The notes beneath the pieces are model-generated. The model worked only from the letters and a program-made list of their open reading frames with translations, was not told the DNA's origin and ran no database searches. The position numbers were made by a program, and so were the translations under genes. Positions 1 through 9,510 of a stretch of 64,000 bases of DNA are shown here, one piece after another. Source of the DNA: Phaeotremella fagi (taxonomy: Eukaryota > Basidiomycota > Tremellomycetes > Tremellales > Phaeotremellaceae); contig BCHU01000002.1 in the NCBI GenBank assembly GCA_001599715.1, forward strand, positions 124,001 through 188,000, written 5' to 3'. Position 1 is the first letter of the stretch; each line of letters begins with the position of its first letter.

Positions 1-129
1 CCTAGTCTATACTCCTACCAATCCCAACAATCCCACAAGCAATCACCTTTAAATCCATCATCGAAAAAGATTCAACTGACTGACTCTCGATTCCTTAGTC
101 CAAACCTATCACCAACAACTAATCAAAAA

Positions 130-1390
130 ATGGCCGAAGAGAACGTTCAACCCGTATGTCAATCTCTCCCTTGACTTCACTCAAATAGATTTTTCTTCCC
201 AAAATGCGATTCCTAGTATTGACACTGACACCCACCCAAAGGAAACTCAAGAAGAGCACGACCCACAATTCGAACCAGTCATTAAATTGACTGAACAAGT
301 CGAAGCTAAAACTCATGAAGAGGATGAAGATGTTTTGTTCAAGATGTAAGTTGGAGTCGGGAATGGTTGGGTTCTGAATTGGATTGATACTAACCGATGG
401 ATGTTATTTTTCAATTTCTTTTTTTTCGCACTTGACGACCAAATTCATCATTCAACTTGACCTCATGTAATCTTTATCATCAACTTTACCTTCAACATCA
501 TCGCTATCAAATGACAACTCAACATGGATCTTCCCTCTGCAGGCGCGCTAAACTCTTCCGATTCAACAAAACCGACCTCGAATGGAAAGAGCGTGGTACA
601 GGTGACGTTCGATTACTCGCCCATAAGACCACTCAAAAAGTCAGACTTGTCATGAGGAGAGATAAGACTTTTAAAGTCTGTGCTAATCATTTGGGTACGT
701 CACGTTCACAGTGAATACTTTACTGTGAATATAATTCTGATACTGACGACCACCCCAGTCACCTCCGAAATGAAACTTTCACCAAACGTCGGTTCAGATC
801 GTTCTTGGGTTTGGAACGTTGCTGCAGACGTTTCTGAGGGTGAACCTGCTGCTGAAACTTTAGCTATTAGATTTGGAAATTCAGAGAGTGAGTCTCGCTT
901 GACGTTAGCGCTAGCGCTGGTTTTCATGATTCCTTTTCACATGAAATTCTTGTACTGATGCTATTATACCTAGACGCCAACTTGTTCAAGACCGCTTTCG
1001 AAGAGGCTCAAGTTACGAATGCTAAACTTGGTGGTAAAGCAGAAACTGAGGCTGAAGCTGTTATCCCCGTCAATGTGGGTGATGGTTCGATTGTGATAAT
1101 CTCAAGTTAATCAAACGATGCTGACCATGTCGGTTAGGAAACAAGCGCCGAAGCTGAAAAGGAAGAACCAGCTGAAGAAAAGGATGCCGCGTGAGTAGTC
1201 AAATTATCTGATTGTTATACATATACTGATAATCTTTGCATATAGAGCTGAGACCGCACCATCGACTCATGAACCAGTCGCGGAAAAGACAGAGACAGAA
1301 ACCAAAGCTGAAACTACTGAAGCCGCTGCTGAAGTCAAGGAGGAGACTGCTGCCCCAGCTACTGAGGAGAAGAAGGAAGAGACTGCTTAG
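130..1390 (+). CDS. YRB1: Ran-binding protein 1 (RanBP1/Yrb1)
   Basis: Ran-GTP binding cofactor that helps RanGAP release cargo complexes after nuclear export; expected in the cytoplasm. After a short acidic N-terminus, the exons give a complete RanBD1 domain over roughly residues 15-150. Landmarks are [31 protein letters not shown], the [12 protein letters not shown] turn and the [15 protein letters not shown] core ending in [13 protein letters not shown]. The C-terminus is an E/A/K-rich tail, as in other RanBP1 proteins. The ATG at 130 is followed by MAEENVQP and an intron; the acceptor that keeps the frame is the AAAG just before GAAACTCAAG (about 241). At least five introns are seen. Family assignment is firm; exact exon ends are by eye. 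Confidence 0.93.
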
Positions 1391-1647
1391 GAGGTGGTGT
1401 TGGCGAGACGAAGACGAAGCTGAAGATATTCTTATTATTTGTGATGATTATATGATTGATTGTTGAACGTCAAAGTCAAGTGAATATTTAAATATTTCAT
1501 TTTAATCATTTTATCCGAGCATAGTTGTCGGCGGCAACGCTTACAGCAGTGAGGAATAGATGGTATTACCAGTGACAAGAAGTGTTAAAAGCTATTCTAT
1601 AAGATCTATAAGATATACATAAACACAATCTCATAGTATCACCAACA

Positions 1648-3059
1648 ATGGCATTCGCACAAACAGTATCTAGATTATTCAGTAAGTCTAGCAACCCACC
1701 ACTTCCCCGATCCAACTAACAACTCCCCCCACCCAAGTCCCCGTCGCAATAGGTGCAACAGTAATTCAAGCATCCTTATACGATGTACCAGGTGGATACA
1801 GGGCAGTCATGTTCGACAGATTCACCGGTGTACAACCTAATGTAAGTTGTCTCCACATCATATCTCCTAAGCGTAGAATATCAGTGTTAATGGTCAAATT
1901 CATTCTAGGCTACTGGTGAAGGCACACATTTCTTGATTCCTGGTTTACAACGTGCTATTCTTTATGATGTCAGAATCAAACCTAGGGTATGTGGTCTTAC
2001 TATCTGGAACTAAAGATGGATGTTGATGTAATGTAATAGAATATCTCAACTACTACCGGATCGAAGGGTTAGTAGTCCACGCATCTGTCAGCTAGAAGTT
2101 TCAGTTGACATCTTTGGATAGATATGCAGATGGTTTCATTGACTTTGAGGGTCATGTCCAGACCTGATATCTCACAGTTACCAAAGATCTATCAATCCCT
2201 TGGATTAGAGTGGGTGTTGGATTGGATCGAATAGAATGTGAATGAAGCTGATGGCTTTCGCCTTTTTTAGCTACGATGAAAGAGTTTTACCATCGATCGG
2301 GAACGAAGTTTTGAAAGCTACCGTTGCGCAATTTGATGGTTGGTCTTGATTGTTTTTTTACAATTGGATTCGGAGATTGGGATATTGATTCGATTGTTTA
2401 GCTTCGGAATTGATTACGAATAGAGAGATCGTATGTCTGCTTTCAGATTGGATAGGTGTTTTTTCTTCTGCTGACCATCCATCGTCTTCAGGTTTCCGCA
2501 AGAATCAGAGACGATTTACTGAATCGTGCTAAGGAATTCAACATTGTTTTGGAAGATGTTTCGATAGTAAGTGGATTCATCTCCAACAAAAGTAGATTAT
2601 TTGAAACTAACATTCTCTCAGACACATATGACGTGAGCATCCCCTCGATCCAATTGTCATCTTTCTTTCTTATACACTAAACCCCCTTCCAGATTCGGTA
2701 AAGAATTCACAACCGCCGTCGAACAAAAACAAATCGCTCAGCAAGACGCTGAAAGAGCCAAATTCGTCGTTGAAAAAGCAGAACAAGAACGTCAAGCTGC
2801 CGTCATTAGGGCTGAAGGTGAAGCCGAAGCTGCTAACACTATCAGTGCAGCTATCAATAAAGCTGGTGACGCTTTTGTTCAATTCAGAAAGATAGAGGCT
2901 AGTAGGGAGATCGGTTAGTTGTCCCTTCCTGTTTTTTTTTTTTGGGATTAGTCAATACTGAATTTGGATATAGCGGCTACACTCTCTCAATCTAGGAATG
3001 TCTCTTATGTCCCTTCGGGTTCTGGGAATTTGTTGTTCCAAATCCCTCCTCAACAATAG
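1648..3059 (+). CDS. PHB1: Prohibitin 1
   Basis: Inner mitochondrial membrane scaffold protein that forms a ring with prohibitin 2 and modulates m-AAA protease and respiratory-chain stability (family knowledge). The N-terminal hydrophobic stretch [15 protein letters not shown] is the membrane anchor. The SPFH/PHB domain follows with [38 protein letters not shown] and [20 protein letters not shown], then a coiled-coil with [19 protein letters not shown]. The C-terminus [20 protein letters not shown] is typical of Phb1 rather than Phb2. The ATG at 1648 gives [11 protein letters not shown], then the intron begins GTAAGT. About ten small introns split a protein of near-normal length (about 270 residues). 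The stop is TAG at 3057. Confidence 0.96.
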
Positions 3060-3462
3060 GTTGACAACGGAAGAGAAATAAAAAAGGAGATGGGGTTAAG
3101 TAGCTTTCTATCGGTATTCACGTTTATGCATATGACCATTCATTTTGAGTTTTGGGTTAGAGGAATGGAGATGGATGTTTTTGGTGCACGTTCGCGCGGT
3201 ACATGGTTATTGAAAAAGTGGATCGCTTTTTGATCATTTGGTGTTAGCCTGCCTTCAGTTTGGTTTTGATTCGCTTTTGAACGTGAGAGGTGTGAAGGTA
3301 GACCTGTGTGAATAAGCATCTGTTAGAGATCGAAAAGCAGTTGAACAAGCCGATTAATTTGTCTGCCACAAAACAGCAGACGTCATTCCATCGATCCGAA
3401 ATAAACCATCCCAATCCAATAAATCCATTCCAATTCATCACCATCCCCATCCAACATCCACG
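3060..3462. other. Intergenic, 403 bp
   Basis: Spacer between prohibitin 1 and the next plus-strand gene. It should hold the prohibitin 3' UTR and the promoter of the following gene. No repeat, RNA gene or open frame with coding character was seen. Confidence 0.5.
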
Positions 3463-4598
3463 ATGTCATTCCAAGGTAAATCGGATGCAGAGATCATCTC
3501 AAGTGCAGGTGGAAGTCTAGCACCCACTTCACCGTTCGAGATCCAAGTAACCAAAGAAGCTCTTCAACGTCGAATCGATAAAGGTATGTCGATGTCTTAA
3601 CCCGAAAACGAAAACTGGTACTGAAAACAAATGTATAGGTGATATCAGTCAAGCCGATATTGACATTCTCAAAAAATCATATCAATGGATGACGATCTCC
3701 TCCCTGGTAAGTGTACCAAGTGCCCAATATAAACAATGAAACTAAAACTGGGATTACTGTAGGTAGGTGGTGCAATAGGAATCCCAGTTTTCGTCGCTAT
3801 GAAAACTCGTAGACCGCCTATTCCATTTGGGATACGATTCGGTGCTTCGATGGGGATGGGTTTTTTAGGTAGTTTCTTGGGTTTCGCGTTGGGTGGGGTA
3901 GCTGGTGCATTGGAAGTTAACAATAAAATGGAAGATAGTGGGAGGTGAGTTTAAATCTCTCAATTCGTCTTTATTAATCCCACGACTGATTGGCTCTGAA
4001 TAGGAAACTTAAAGTCTTTCAACAGATTGTTATAGATTCGAAAAGAACTATTGAGGAACATAGGATGAACGGGACTCTCCCACCAACGTCGAATTCAAGT
4101 TTACCCAAAGGAAACAGTTCAGAACCAGTTACGAACAGTTCGACTTCTTGGTCGGATCCAATCTCAGATAAAGAATTACTAGACGAGAGATCAAGGGAGA
4201 ACACGTTCACGCAAGATATATCTCAGATCAACAGAGATGCCGATTTCGCTGTTGACACACCAACGTACTCGAGACCCAACAATCCAGCACCACCCCCACC
4301 AACGCGGAATGACAGTTTAGGTCCAAATGGAAGAGGTCCAAGAGAAGGACCGGATGTCTTGGGAAATTTAAAAAAGGCTTGGAGAGGTGATCGGAAAGGT
4401 TTATTACCTGAACACGTTGATCCTAAAATCGCTGCTGGGAAGGAAAGATCGGCAACCACTACTGCTACTACTACTGCTACACAGAATTCTTCCACTGCAC
4501 CAACGAATTTGGATGGGAGAAGTAGAGAACAACGGGAATTTGACGCTTTGTTGGATAAGGAACGTAGTGGTGTTACGGAGGAGAAGGTTTGGAGTTGA
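3463..4598 (+). CDS. Hypothetical membrane protein with glycine-zipper segment
   Basis: Not recognised as a named gene. The exons from ATG 3463 give MSFQGKSDAEIISSAGGS, a helical N-terminus, and then two hydrophobic segments: one around VGGAIGIPVFVAMKT and a glycine-zipper GFLGSFLGFALGGVAGALE. The order (short soluble region, two small-residue-rich membrane segments, long charged tail) recalls OCIA-domain and similar inner mitochondrial or endosomal membrane proteins, but I cannot assign it. The C-terminal half (about 200 residues) is low complexity, rich in N/S/T/P with a PAPPPPTR stretch, and ends in LLDKERSGVTEEKVWS, a basic/acidic helix. Three or four introns lie in the first half; the last long exon is open to TGA 4598. 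The next gene on the minus strand ends only 56 bp away. Confidence 0.8.
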
Positions 4599-4654
4599 TT
4601 TTCCATGCATTGAATAGAGAACATACTGAAAATGGTTTAGATAAAGTTGATCCA

Positions 4655-5269
4655 TCAGATTACTGGCTGCTCCCGTTGATAAATAGAATCCGGTTGCTTC
4701 CAAGTCATCTTTCTAACCAAAGAGAATTCAGAAAACCCATTAGTCCCAATCCCAGTCCCAAATTCCGAAAACGTCAAACCACATTGTAAAACCGTGAATA
4801 AACGATTAAAACCAACAGCCCAATCCTGAAAAGCGTTTTTAACACTATCGAAATCGTTATCCTCTTTAAAAACCCATTCATCATCTTCATCGACGGTGTA
4901 TACAGTAGAATAGAAAATCCCAGATAATCGATCACAAAGTTCACCGAATTTATCTAATTCGTCTCTATCGATTTGATACGAGTTTCTTAATTCATAGATG
5001 ATCTCTGGGTATTCTAGGAAATCTATCAACGAGCTGATGGATTTGGTATGGGCTCTGAGTAATTTTAGGGTTATTTCTGTTGAGGTATCTGAATCGGAAT
5101 CGGAATCTGAAAACGAGAATTGGTCGTGAGTTTTGGTGGGTGTTTGATTCAAGTGATCGAGATTCCAGGTTGGTACGTAGGTATAAACTTCTTCTTGGGA
5201 TGATCCAAGTTCTTCTTTGATACTTGGGAGGATCGTTAGTGGTATAGAACGACGTCTGGAATTTGTCAT
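4655..5269 (-). CDS. Hypothetical intronless protein, 204 aa (edge of small-gene array)
   Basis: Function unknown. A single uninterrupted frame from ATG 5269 (MTNSRRRSIPLTILPSIKEE) to TAA at 4655. It has an SDSDSDSDTSTE patch near residue 65, then a mostly alpha-helical, acidic domain with DELDKFGELCDRLSGIFYS and KNAFQDWAVGFNRLFTVLQ. The last motif, a hydrophobic helix with a central tryptophan, resembles the LIxW helix of the array genes further upstream (6.3-11.4 kb), but similarity is too weak to call it a paralog by eye. An upstream in-frame GTG adds a few residues; the ATG is preferred. It converges with the membrane-protein gene at 4598. It has no intron, like the rest of the array and unlike nearly all other genes in the window. 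Confidence 0.65.
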   Translation of the reverse strand: MTNSRRRSIPLTILPSIKEELGSSQEEVYTYVPTWNLDHLNQTPTKTHDQFSFSDSDSDSDTSTEITLKLLRAHTKSISSLIDFLEYPEIIYELRNSYQIDRDELDKFGELCDRLSGIFYSTVYTVDEDDEWVFKEDNDFDSVKNAFQDWAVGFNRLFTVLQCGLTFSEFGTGIGTNGFSEFSLVRKMTWKQPDSIYQREQPVI

Positions 5270-5296
5270 TGATAAGGAGTGCACTGTTTATCCTTT

Positions 5297-5719
5297 TTAC
5301 AATTTGAGAAATACTGGAGAAATGGGGGTTGAAGTTGATTCACAGCTCATCTTCGTTTTATTTTCCATTTCTTTCTTTTCTCCAAGACTTCTTAGGGCGG
5401 AATGAACATTGGATTTCTGACTAAATGAAAGTAGGTTTTTCCCGAAAAGTGTTTTCACTTGTTCGGTCATTGTGTTTTCATTTATTTCGATGAGAAGTTG
5501 GACAGGTTCCAGGAAGGCTTTGAAATCTTTCAGAATTTTCGTATTCAAGTCTCTGGATGAAATGCTGTGGAAAAACGTAAAATGGACTACAGGATCCATT
5601 ATACTTGTTCCCTTCACTTTCAGTCGCCTACCTATTGATCTAGGTGGTAAACTTACGACGCGAAGGTCGTTCAATATGAGAAACCTTATAGTGGTATAGA
5701 CCAATGGTGAAGTAGTCAA
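5297..5719 (-). CDS. Hypothetical small protein, start uncertain
   Basis: Function unknown. The frame is open from 5719 to TAA 5297. The first clear ATG is at 5599 (MDPVVHFTFFHSISSRDLN), giving 100 residues. The upstream part of the frame (KYLDGSNEDLTTSPLVY, RFLILNDLRVVSLPPRS) also looks like protein, so the true start may lie further upstream across an intron I could not resolve. The body reads as helices: TKILKDFKAFLEPVQLLIEI, then VHSALRSLGEKKEMENK. It lies 27 bp upstream of the ATG of the 204-aa gene on the same strand. It belongs to the accessory stretch by position and by lack of visible introns. It could also be the 3' part of a decayed gene. Confidence 0.45.
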   Translation of the reverse strand: MTTSPLVYTTIRFLILNDLRVVSLPPRSIGRRLKVKGTSIMDPVVHFTFFHSISSRDLNTKILKDFKAFLEPVQLLIEINENTMTEQVKTLFGKNLLSFSQKSNVHSALRSLGEKKEMENKTKMSCESTSTPISPVFLKL

Positions 5720-6090
5720 ATCCTCATTGCTTCCATCGAGGTACTTATTGTGGAAAATCCCGAAAATCTCTCAGTAAGATTGACTAGAAGGAAAATAGAT
5801 GATAAATTGACTTACTTTACAGTGACAATTTCTGCCTTCGAAAGCAAGAACCTTTTTTTCAACGAAAGGTGTTTTCGAGATTTCGTACGGATAATGAGTC
5901 TAAGTAGAATATATCAAAGAATCAAAGTCCTAACTGAATGCATGAAAGAAATACAACAAATTCTGTAAAGAAATGCAGCATAAAATGTGACCAAAAAACT
6001 GTTCTGGTGGCGACGAGTACAATGCAAGTACTCAGTATCTGTGTGGCAAATTCTTTTTTCGCCACTTGACTGGAAAAGTGGTCTTTGAAC

Positions 6091-6160
6091 GTCTCGCAGG
6101 AATAGAATGCATTCACCACGCAGGCTTTTCAAGTTTTCTGTATCTCAATAACTTACACTA
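6091..6160 (-). repeat. Conserved array element, copy 1
   Basis: First of three near-identical elements found downstream of array genes. Plus-strand core begins GTCTCGCAGG at 6091, passes ATGCATTCACC, and ends CGCAGG near 6124, followed by CTTTTCAAGTTTTCTGTA and AACTTACAC. Compared with the other copies it differs at two core positions. In the direction of the array genes it reads AGTGTAAGTTA, a short spacer, then CCTGCG...GCGAGAC, starting about 110 bp after the stop of the 168-aa gene. Confidence 0.85.
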
Positions 6161-6268
6161 TCTCTTCAAACACTAAAAAAGAAAATTGACGATAAGACGA
6201 ATTGATGACTACAATCAGGAAGGGAAGGAGGGGGATGTAAGAACTAGTACAACAAAAAGAATCCAGGA

Positions 6269-6775
6269 CTAATCCTCCTCAGTACCTTGGGTGTTTGTTT
6301 CTTGAGCGGAACTGCCGGGAGTATTATGTTCAGCTCTGAGAGATGTACCTTGTTCTGATGAGTTCTTGTGAAAGATTGAGTTGTATAATCGATGAAACTT
6401 TCCTGGTTGCTTTCTCAGAACCTTCTCATGATCCAATACCCCCTTTCTCCACGCGATCAACGATGTTTCGCAAAATTTAGACAGAAAAATATCGTGGGAT
6501 CCTACTTCCCTGTACCTAGCGACTACTCCCTCTACTGCCGTCTTCAAGGTTAGAAGCGCTGTCTGCGTTTGGAGGATATTAACCTTGTCACCGCCGTTGA
6601 ATTTGTTGAAGGCGGCGTCATCCCCGATAAGTTCACCTTGGAGCTGACTGACAGCTGAGAACATCTTGTCGAAAGAAGACTTCTGGTTTTCGTAGTTGGT
6701 AAACTCTGTTGGGAAAGCAGTGATGACATCACGATAGTCTTTGGTTTGATAGGTTTTGTTTTGACTAGAAGACAT
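6269..6775 (-). CDS. Array protein A, 168 aa, unknown function
   Basis: Member of the small-gene array; no known family recognised. One exon, ATG 6775 to TAG 6269. The N-terminus DYRDVITAFPTEF matches DVINTFP in array protein B and DYPNIISNFPTQV in protein E. A helix MFSAVSQLQGELIGD matches MFFALSQLQDELFAD (B) and IIDAVSQLQESAREL (C). The C-terminal signature SLIAWRKGVLDHEKVLRKQP then KFHRLYNSIFHK is nearly the same in B. No signal peptide or membrane segment is seen; predicted all-helical and soluble, with a polar Ser/Thr/Glu tail. Its promoter and its 3' flank resemble those of gene B, so the pair arose by tandem duplication. Confidence 0.75.
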   Translation of the reverse strand: MSSSQNKTYQTKDYRDVITAFPTEFTNYENQKSSFDKMFSAVSQLQGELIGDDAAFNKFNGGDKVNILQTQTALLTLKTAVEGVVARYREVGSHDIFLSKFCETSLIAWRKGVLDHEKVLRKQPGKFHRLYNSIFHKNSSEQGTSLRAEHNTPGSSAQETNTQGTEED

Positions 6776-7058
6776 GACTACTGAGTGACAAACGGTCTGT
6801 TAATGATTATAATCAAGATTGAGAGGATTGGAAAGGTTGAAATGAGTTAATGTAAAAGAGAAAAGTAGGGGGAAACGGTCGGAGAGTCTATGAAAAACAA
6901 AAGGCTTTGGAAGGCTCTCTTTAATCCAGGATTGTATTTTTTTTGGTGCCTCCTTTCTTCTCTGTCGGAGAAATATTCGTTTGACGCATGTATGTACTCG
7001 TGTTTTACGAAACGAGCATTCTAGAAAAGCTGAAATGGGATCGAGTTCATTAGAAATT

Positions 7059-7125
7059 GTCTCGCAGGAATACAATGCATTCACCGCGCAGGTTTTTGTT
7101 TCTATATACTGTAACTTACACTGTC
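7059..7125 (-). repeat. Conserved array element, copy 2
   Basis: Second copy. Core GTCTCGCAGG at 7059 through CCGCGCAGG ending near 7092, then a diverged spacer and GTAACTTACAC. The core is identical to copy 3. In gene sense it starts about 85 bp after the stop codon of the 165-aa array gene B. Confidence 0.85.
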
Positions 7126-7208
7126 TCTTAGATACTACAAAATAGAACCGGCGATTAAGGAGTTGAGTACTACAACAAAAAGTCCAGTACAACAAGAAAA
7201 TTCCCCGA

Positions 7209-7706
7209 CTAAGCCTCCTCGATACTGATTCGATCGTATTGTGCGTATGTTTCTTGAGCGGAATCGTCAGGCGTACTATAATCATCTGTGAGAGTGATAC
7301 CTTGTTCGGCCATCTTCTTGTGAAAGATTGAGTTGTATAATTGATGAACCCTCCCTGGCAGCTTTCTCAAATCCTTCTCGTAATCCAGTACTTCCTTTCG
7401 CCACTCGATCAAATACTTTTCGGCAACATAATAGGTCGACAGATTAGCTTCTCGTAGGTATGACTTAAAACTTTCATATACAAAACTCTTTGCCACTCCC
7501 AACAATGCTTTAGATCGGTAGAGCTTTTTCTTTTTGCTTTTCTTGAGTTCATCGAAGGACGCCATGTCAGCGAAAAGTTCATCTTGGAGCTGACTGAGAG
7601 CGAAGAACATCACGTTGAGACTTAATACCTGTGTTTCTTGTGTAGTCGCTTTGATAGGGAAAGTATTGATCACATCCCGATAGGTGCTCGTTTGATTAGA
7701 TGACAT
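7209..7706 (-). CDS. Array protein B, 165 aa, unknown function
   Basis: Closest paralog of array protein A. One exon from ATG 7706 (MSSNQTSTYRDVINTFPIKA) to TAG 7209. It shares with A the DVI-x-x-FP start, the SQLQ-x-EL helix, the C-terminal LIEWRKEVLDYEKDLRKLPG and HQLYNSIFHKK blocks, and the polar tail with TPDDSAQET against TPGSSAQET in A. The central third is much more diverged (KKSKKKKLYRSKALLG here), so conservation is concentrated at both ends. No catalytic motif, signal peptide or membrane span is visible. It probably acts through helix packing or protein binding, but this is inference only. Confidence 0.75.
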   Translation of the reverse strand: MSSNQTSTYRDVINTFPIKATTQETQVLSLNVMFFALSQLQDELFADMASFDELKKSKKKKLYRSKALLGVAKSFVYESFKSYLREANLSTYYVAEKYLIEWRKEVLDYEKDLRKLPGRVHQLYNSIFHKKMAEQGITLTDDYSTPDDSAQETYAQYDRISIEEA

Positions 7707-7985
7707 GACTACTGCGTAAAATTGTCTGATGATAATTTATACTGTAATCGAGATTCAGAGGATTGGAAAGATTAAAGAATTAGCGTAGAGAAGAAAAGTG
7801 AGGGAATTGATGGTAGGAGAGTCTATGAGAAACAGAAGAAATTTTGGAAGGCACTCTTTTATGCTTTCTCTGAAAGTAGTGCCTCCTTTCTTCTCTGTCG
7901 GGAATTACTCATCTGACGCATGTACTCTTATTCTACGGCACATCATCCTAGAAAAACCGAAACGAGATCGAGTTTAGCTTTAACC

Positions 7986-8050
7986 GTCTCGCAGGAATAC
8001 AATGCATTCACCGCGCAGGCTTTTCAAGTTTTCTGTACCTAACTTACACT
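7986..8050 (-). repeat. Conserved array element, copy 3
   Basis: Third copy. Core GTCTCGCAGG at 7986 through CCGCGCAGG near 8019, then CTTTTCAAGTTTTCTGTA as in copy 1, then CTAACTTACAC. In gene sense it starts about 190 bp after the stop of array gene C. Spacing between the three copies is about 968 and 927 bp, matching the array repeat unit. Confidence 0.85.
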
Positions 8051-8110
8051 ACTCTATATAAACTTAACTAAGGAGAGAAAGAGAAAGACAAAATAGGGCG
8101 AATGGCGATG

Positions 8111-8134
8111 GGACGGTAGGACGGTAGGACGGTA
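8111..8134 (+). repeat. Short tandem repeat, unit GGACGGTA x3
   Basis: Three perfect 8-bp units in the 3' flank of array gene C. Low complexity; likely slippage product. Confidence 0.8.
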
Positions 8135-8240
8135 GGAGATCTGTGAAAGAGGGTGATTTGAGTGGATGGTGATATTTGTTGAAAATAAGAAATGAAAAAG
8201 AAACAAGTAAAAGAACGATTCGGCGGAGGATGATAGAGAA

Positions 8241-8948
8241 TCAGTGGTGGAGGGTGGTGTCTTCAGAGTTCTGAGGTTTACCTGTGGATGTACTGTGGCC
8301 TTCACCACTTCCTTCGGCTTCCATCTCCATCTTTCTTTCATGCTTCTCCCGCTGTTTTCTGACCAAGGAAACCAACCCCTTATGAATGGGCCCTGGTTCT
8401 TTGTTGATGTATTTTTGTTCTTCTACAACACTCTTGCCCCAGAGGATCATCCAACTGCGACAAGTAGAATAAGATTTTGCGAGTTGACTCGTCGCATCCA
8501 GTTCGCGGGATTTAGACAGTTCGTAGAGCTTGGAATACTCCTGAAGGCTGTTTTCGAAAGAAGTTCTGAAAGCCCATGATTTGAAGGCCTTCCACGCCGC
8601 TCTTGTTTTTTGAATGCTATCTCGACTTTCTAGCGTCTCTTCATTATTCTCTCGAAATTCGTCTTTGCATTTGATTAGAAGCTGTTGGGCTAGCTTGAGA
8701 GTTGCGAAACCGTCTTCCAAGGTGTCCACCTTTTCGGAGTTTTTGGAGATGACTTTTAACAAATCAGCAGAAGTGGAATCTTCTGGAAGACGAAGGAGTG
8801 TCTTCCAGTCTGTGTTTTCCAATTCTCGTGCACTTTCTTGCAACTGGGAGACTGCGTCGATGATTTCCGAAAAGTACTGGAGTGCGATATCATCTGTGAT
8901 GGGTGGGATATCCGAAGAGAAGGTGATTTGCTGTTCGTTGTTGGACAT
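8241..8948 (-). CDS. Array protein C, 235 aa, unknown function
   Basis: Longest array member. One exon from ATG 8948 (MSNNEQQITFSSDIPPITDD) to TGA 8241. Similarity to A and B is seen at FSEIIDAVSQLQESARELEN near residue 30 and at the W-helix MILWGKSVVEEQKYINKEPG, which parallels AWRKGVLDHEKVLRKQPG. A middle insertion of about 60 residues (TRAAWKAFKSWAFRTSFENS...) is absent from A and B. The C-terminus is a basic helix (SLVRKQREKHERKMEMEAEG) followed by a Ser/Thr/His tail. All-helical, soluble, no known domain. The conserved element lies downstream, as for A and B. Confidence 0.72.
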   Translation of the reverse strand: MSNNEQQITFSSDIPPITDDIALQYFSEIIDAVSQLQESARELENTDWKTLLRLPEDSTSADLLKVISKNSEKVDTLEDGFATLKLAQQLLIKCKDEFRENNEETLESRDSIQKTRAAWKAFKSWAFRTSFENSLQEYSKLYELSKSRELDATSQLAKSYSTCRSWMILWGKSVVEEQKYINKEPGPIHKGLVSLVRKQREKHERKMEMEAEGSGEGHSTSTGKPQNSEDTTLHH

Positions 8949-9194
8949 TGCTGTTTATTTGAGTTGGATTTGAACTTGAAAAGTTTGGTGAAATTTGGGT
9001 GGCGAGTTACTTATGGAATTAAAAAGTGGAAGAAAAGGAAATAGAAAGATACTGTAACATGGATTATTTGACTGTCAAATGGTGGGAAGCCTTCCTCATT
9101 TGTATAATTCTTATTAAAATTTGCAACCTTTCATCCACTTCTTCTCTTTGGAATCGGCTTTAGGGAAATGAGAAATTTAAATAATATGATTTGG

Positions 9195-9480
9195 TCATTC
9201 ATTCGAAGCCAGAAGACCATCTTTAATCGGGGTTGGGTCGTATTTCAGTAGGTGCCTCTCAGTATACTTTGATTTGAACATCTTCGACAACACCCTCTTT
9301 TGTGCGTCGTCGAAAATGTAACTACCTTTCATCTTGGCCTTTCTAAGTGACTTGGACTTGGCAAAGTTCCAAAGAGGTACATACGACTGTACAGTATCTT
9401 GCTGTAGCAGTACAGTCGGAAGGATTTGAGATTGAGATCCTGGAAAAGATCTGTAGACTCTGCATCCTCATTTTATCCTC
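9195..9480 (-). other. Open frame resembling a 3' exon or gene remnant
   Basis: A minus-strand frame open between stops at about 9481 and 9195. The end of the frame reads like real protein: PLWNFAKSKSLRKAKMKGS, then YIFDDAQKRVLSKMFKSKY and LLKYDPTPIKDGLLASNE before TGA. There is no convincing ATG, but several AG acceptors lie near 9393-9410. It may be a last exon of array gene D (donor candidate GAG|GTACAA near 9590) or a broken array gene. A perfect 9-bp inverted repeat sits at the possible splice acceptor. Confidence 0.35.
9384..9418. repeat. Inverted repeat, 9-bp perfect stem
   Basis: CGACTGTAC at 9384-9392 is matched by GTACAGTCG at 9410-9418 with a 17-nt loop. The left arm overlaps the palindrome ACTGTACAGT. 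It could form a hairpin in RNA from either strand. Confidence 0.75.
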
Positions 9481-9510
9481 ATGAATCTATGACTACTACA
9501 AAAAAGCTGG

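Noticed and set aside
5914..6132. Minus frame with MKSLRGECILFLRD over the conserved element
   Set aside because: The same reading is not kept in the other two element copies (copy 2 is best open in another frame), so the element is more likely non-coding.
6800..7285. Minus 161-codon frame overlapping the array gene B end
   Set aside because: Overlaps the better-supported array frame and the conserved element; only an alternative start; composition poor.
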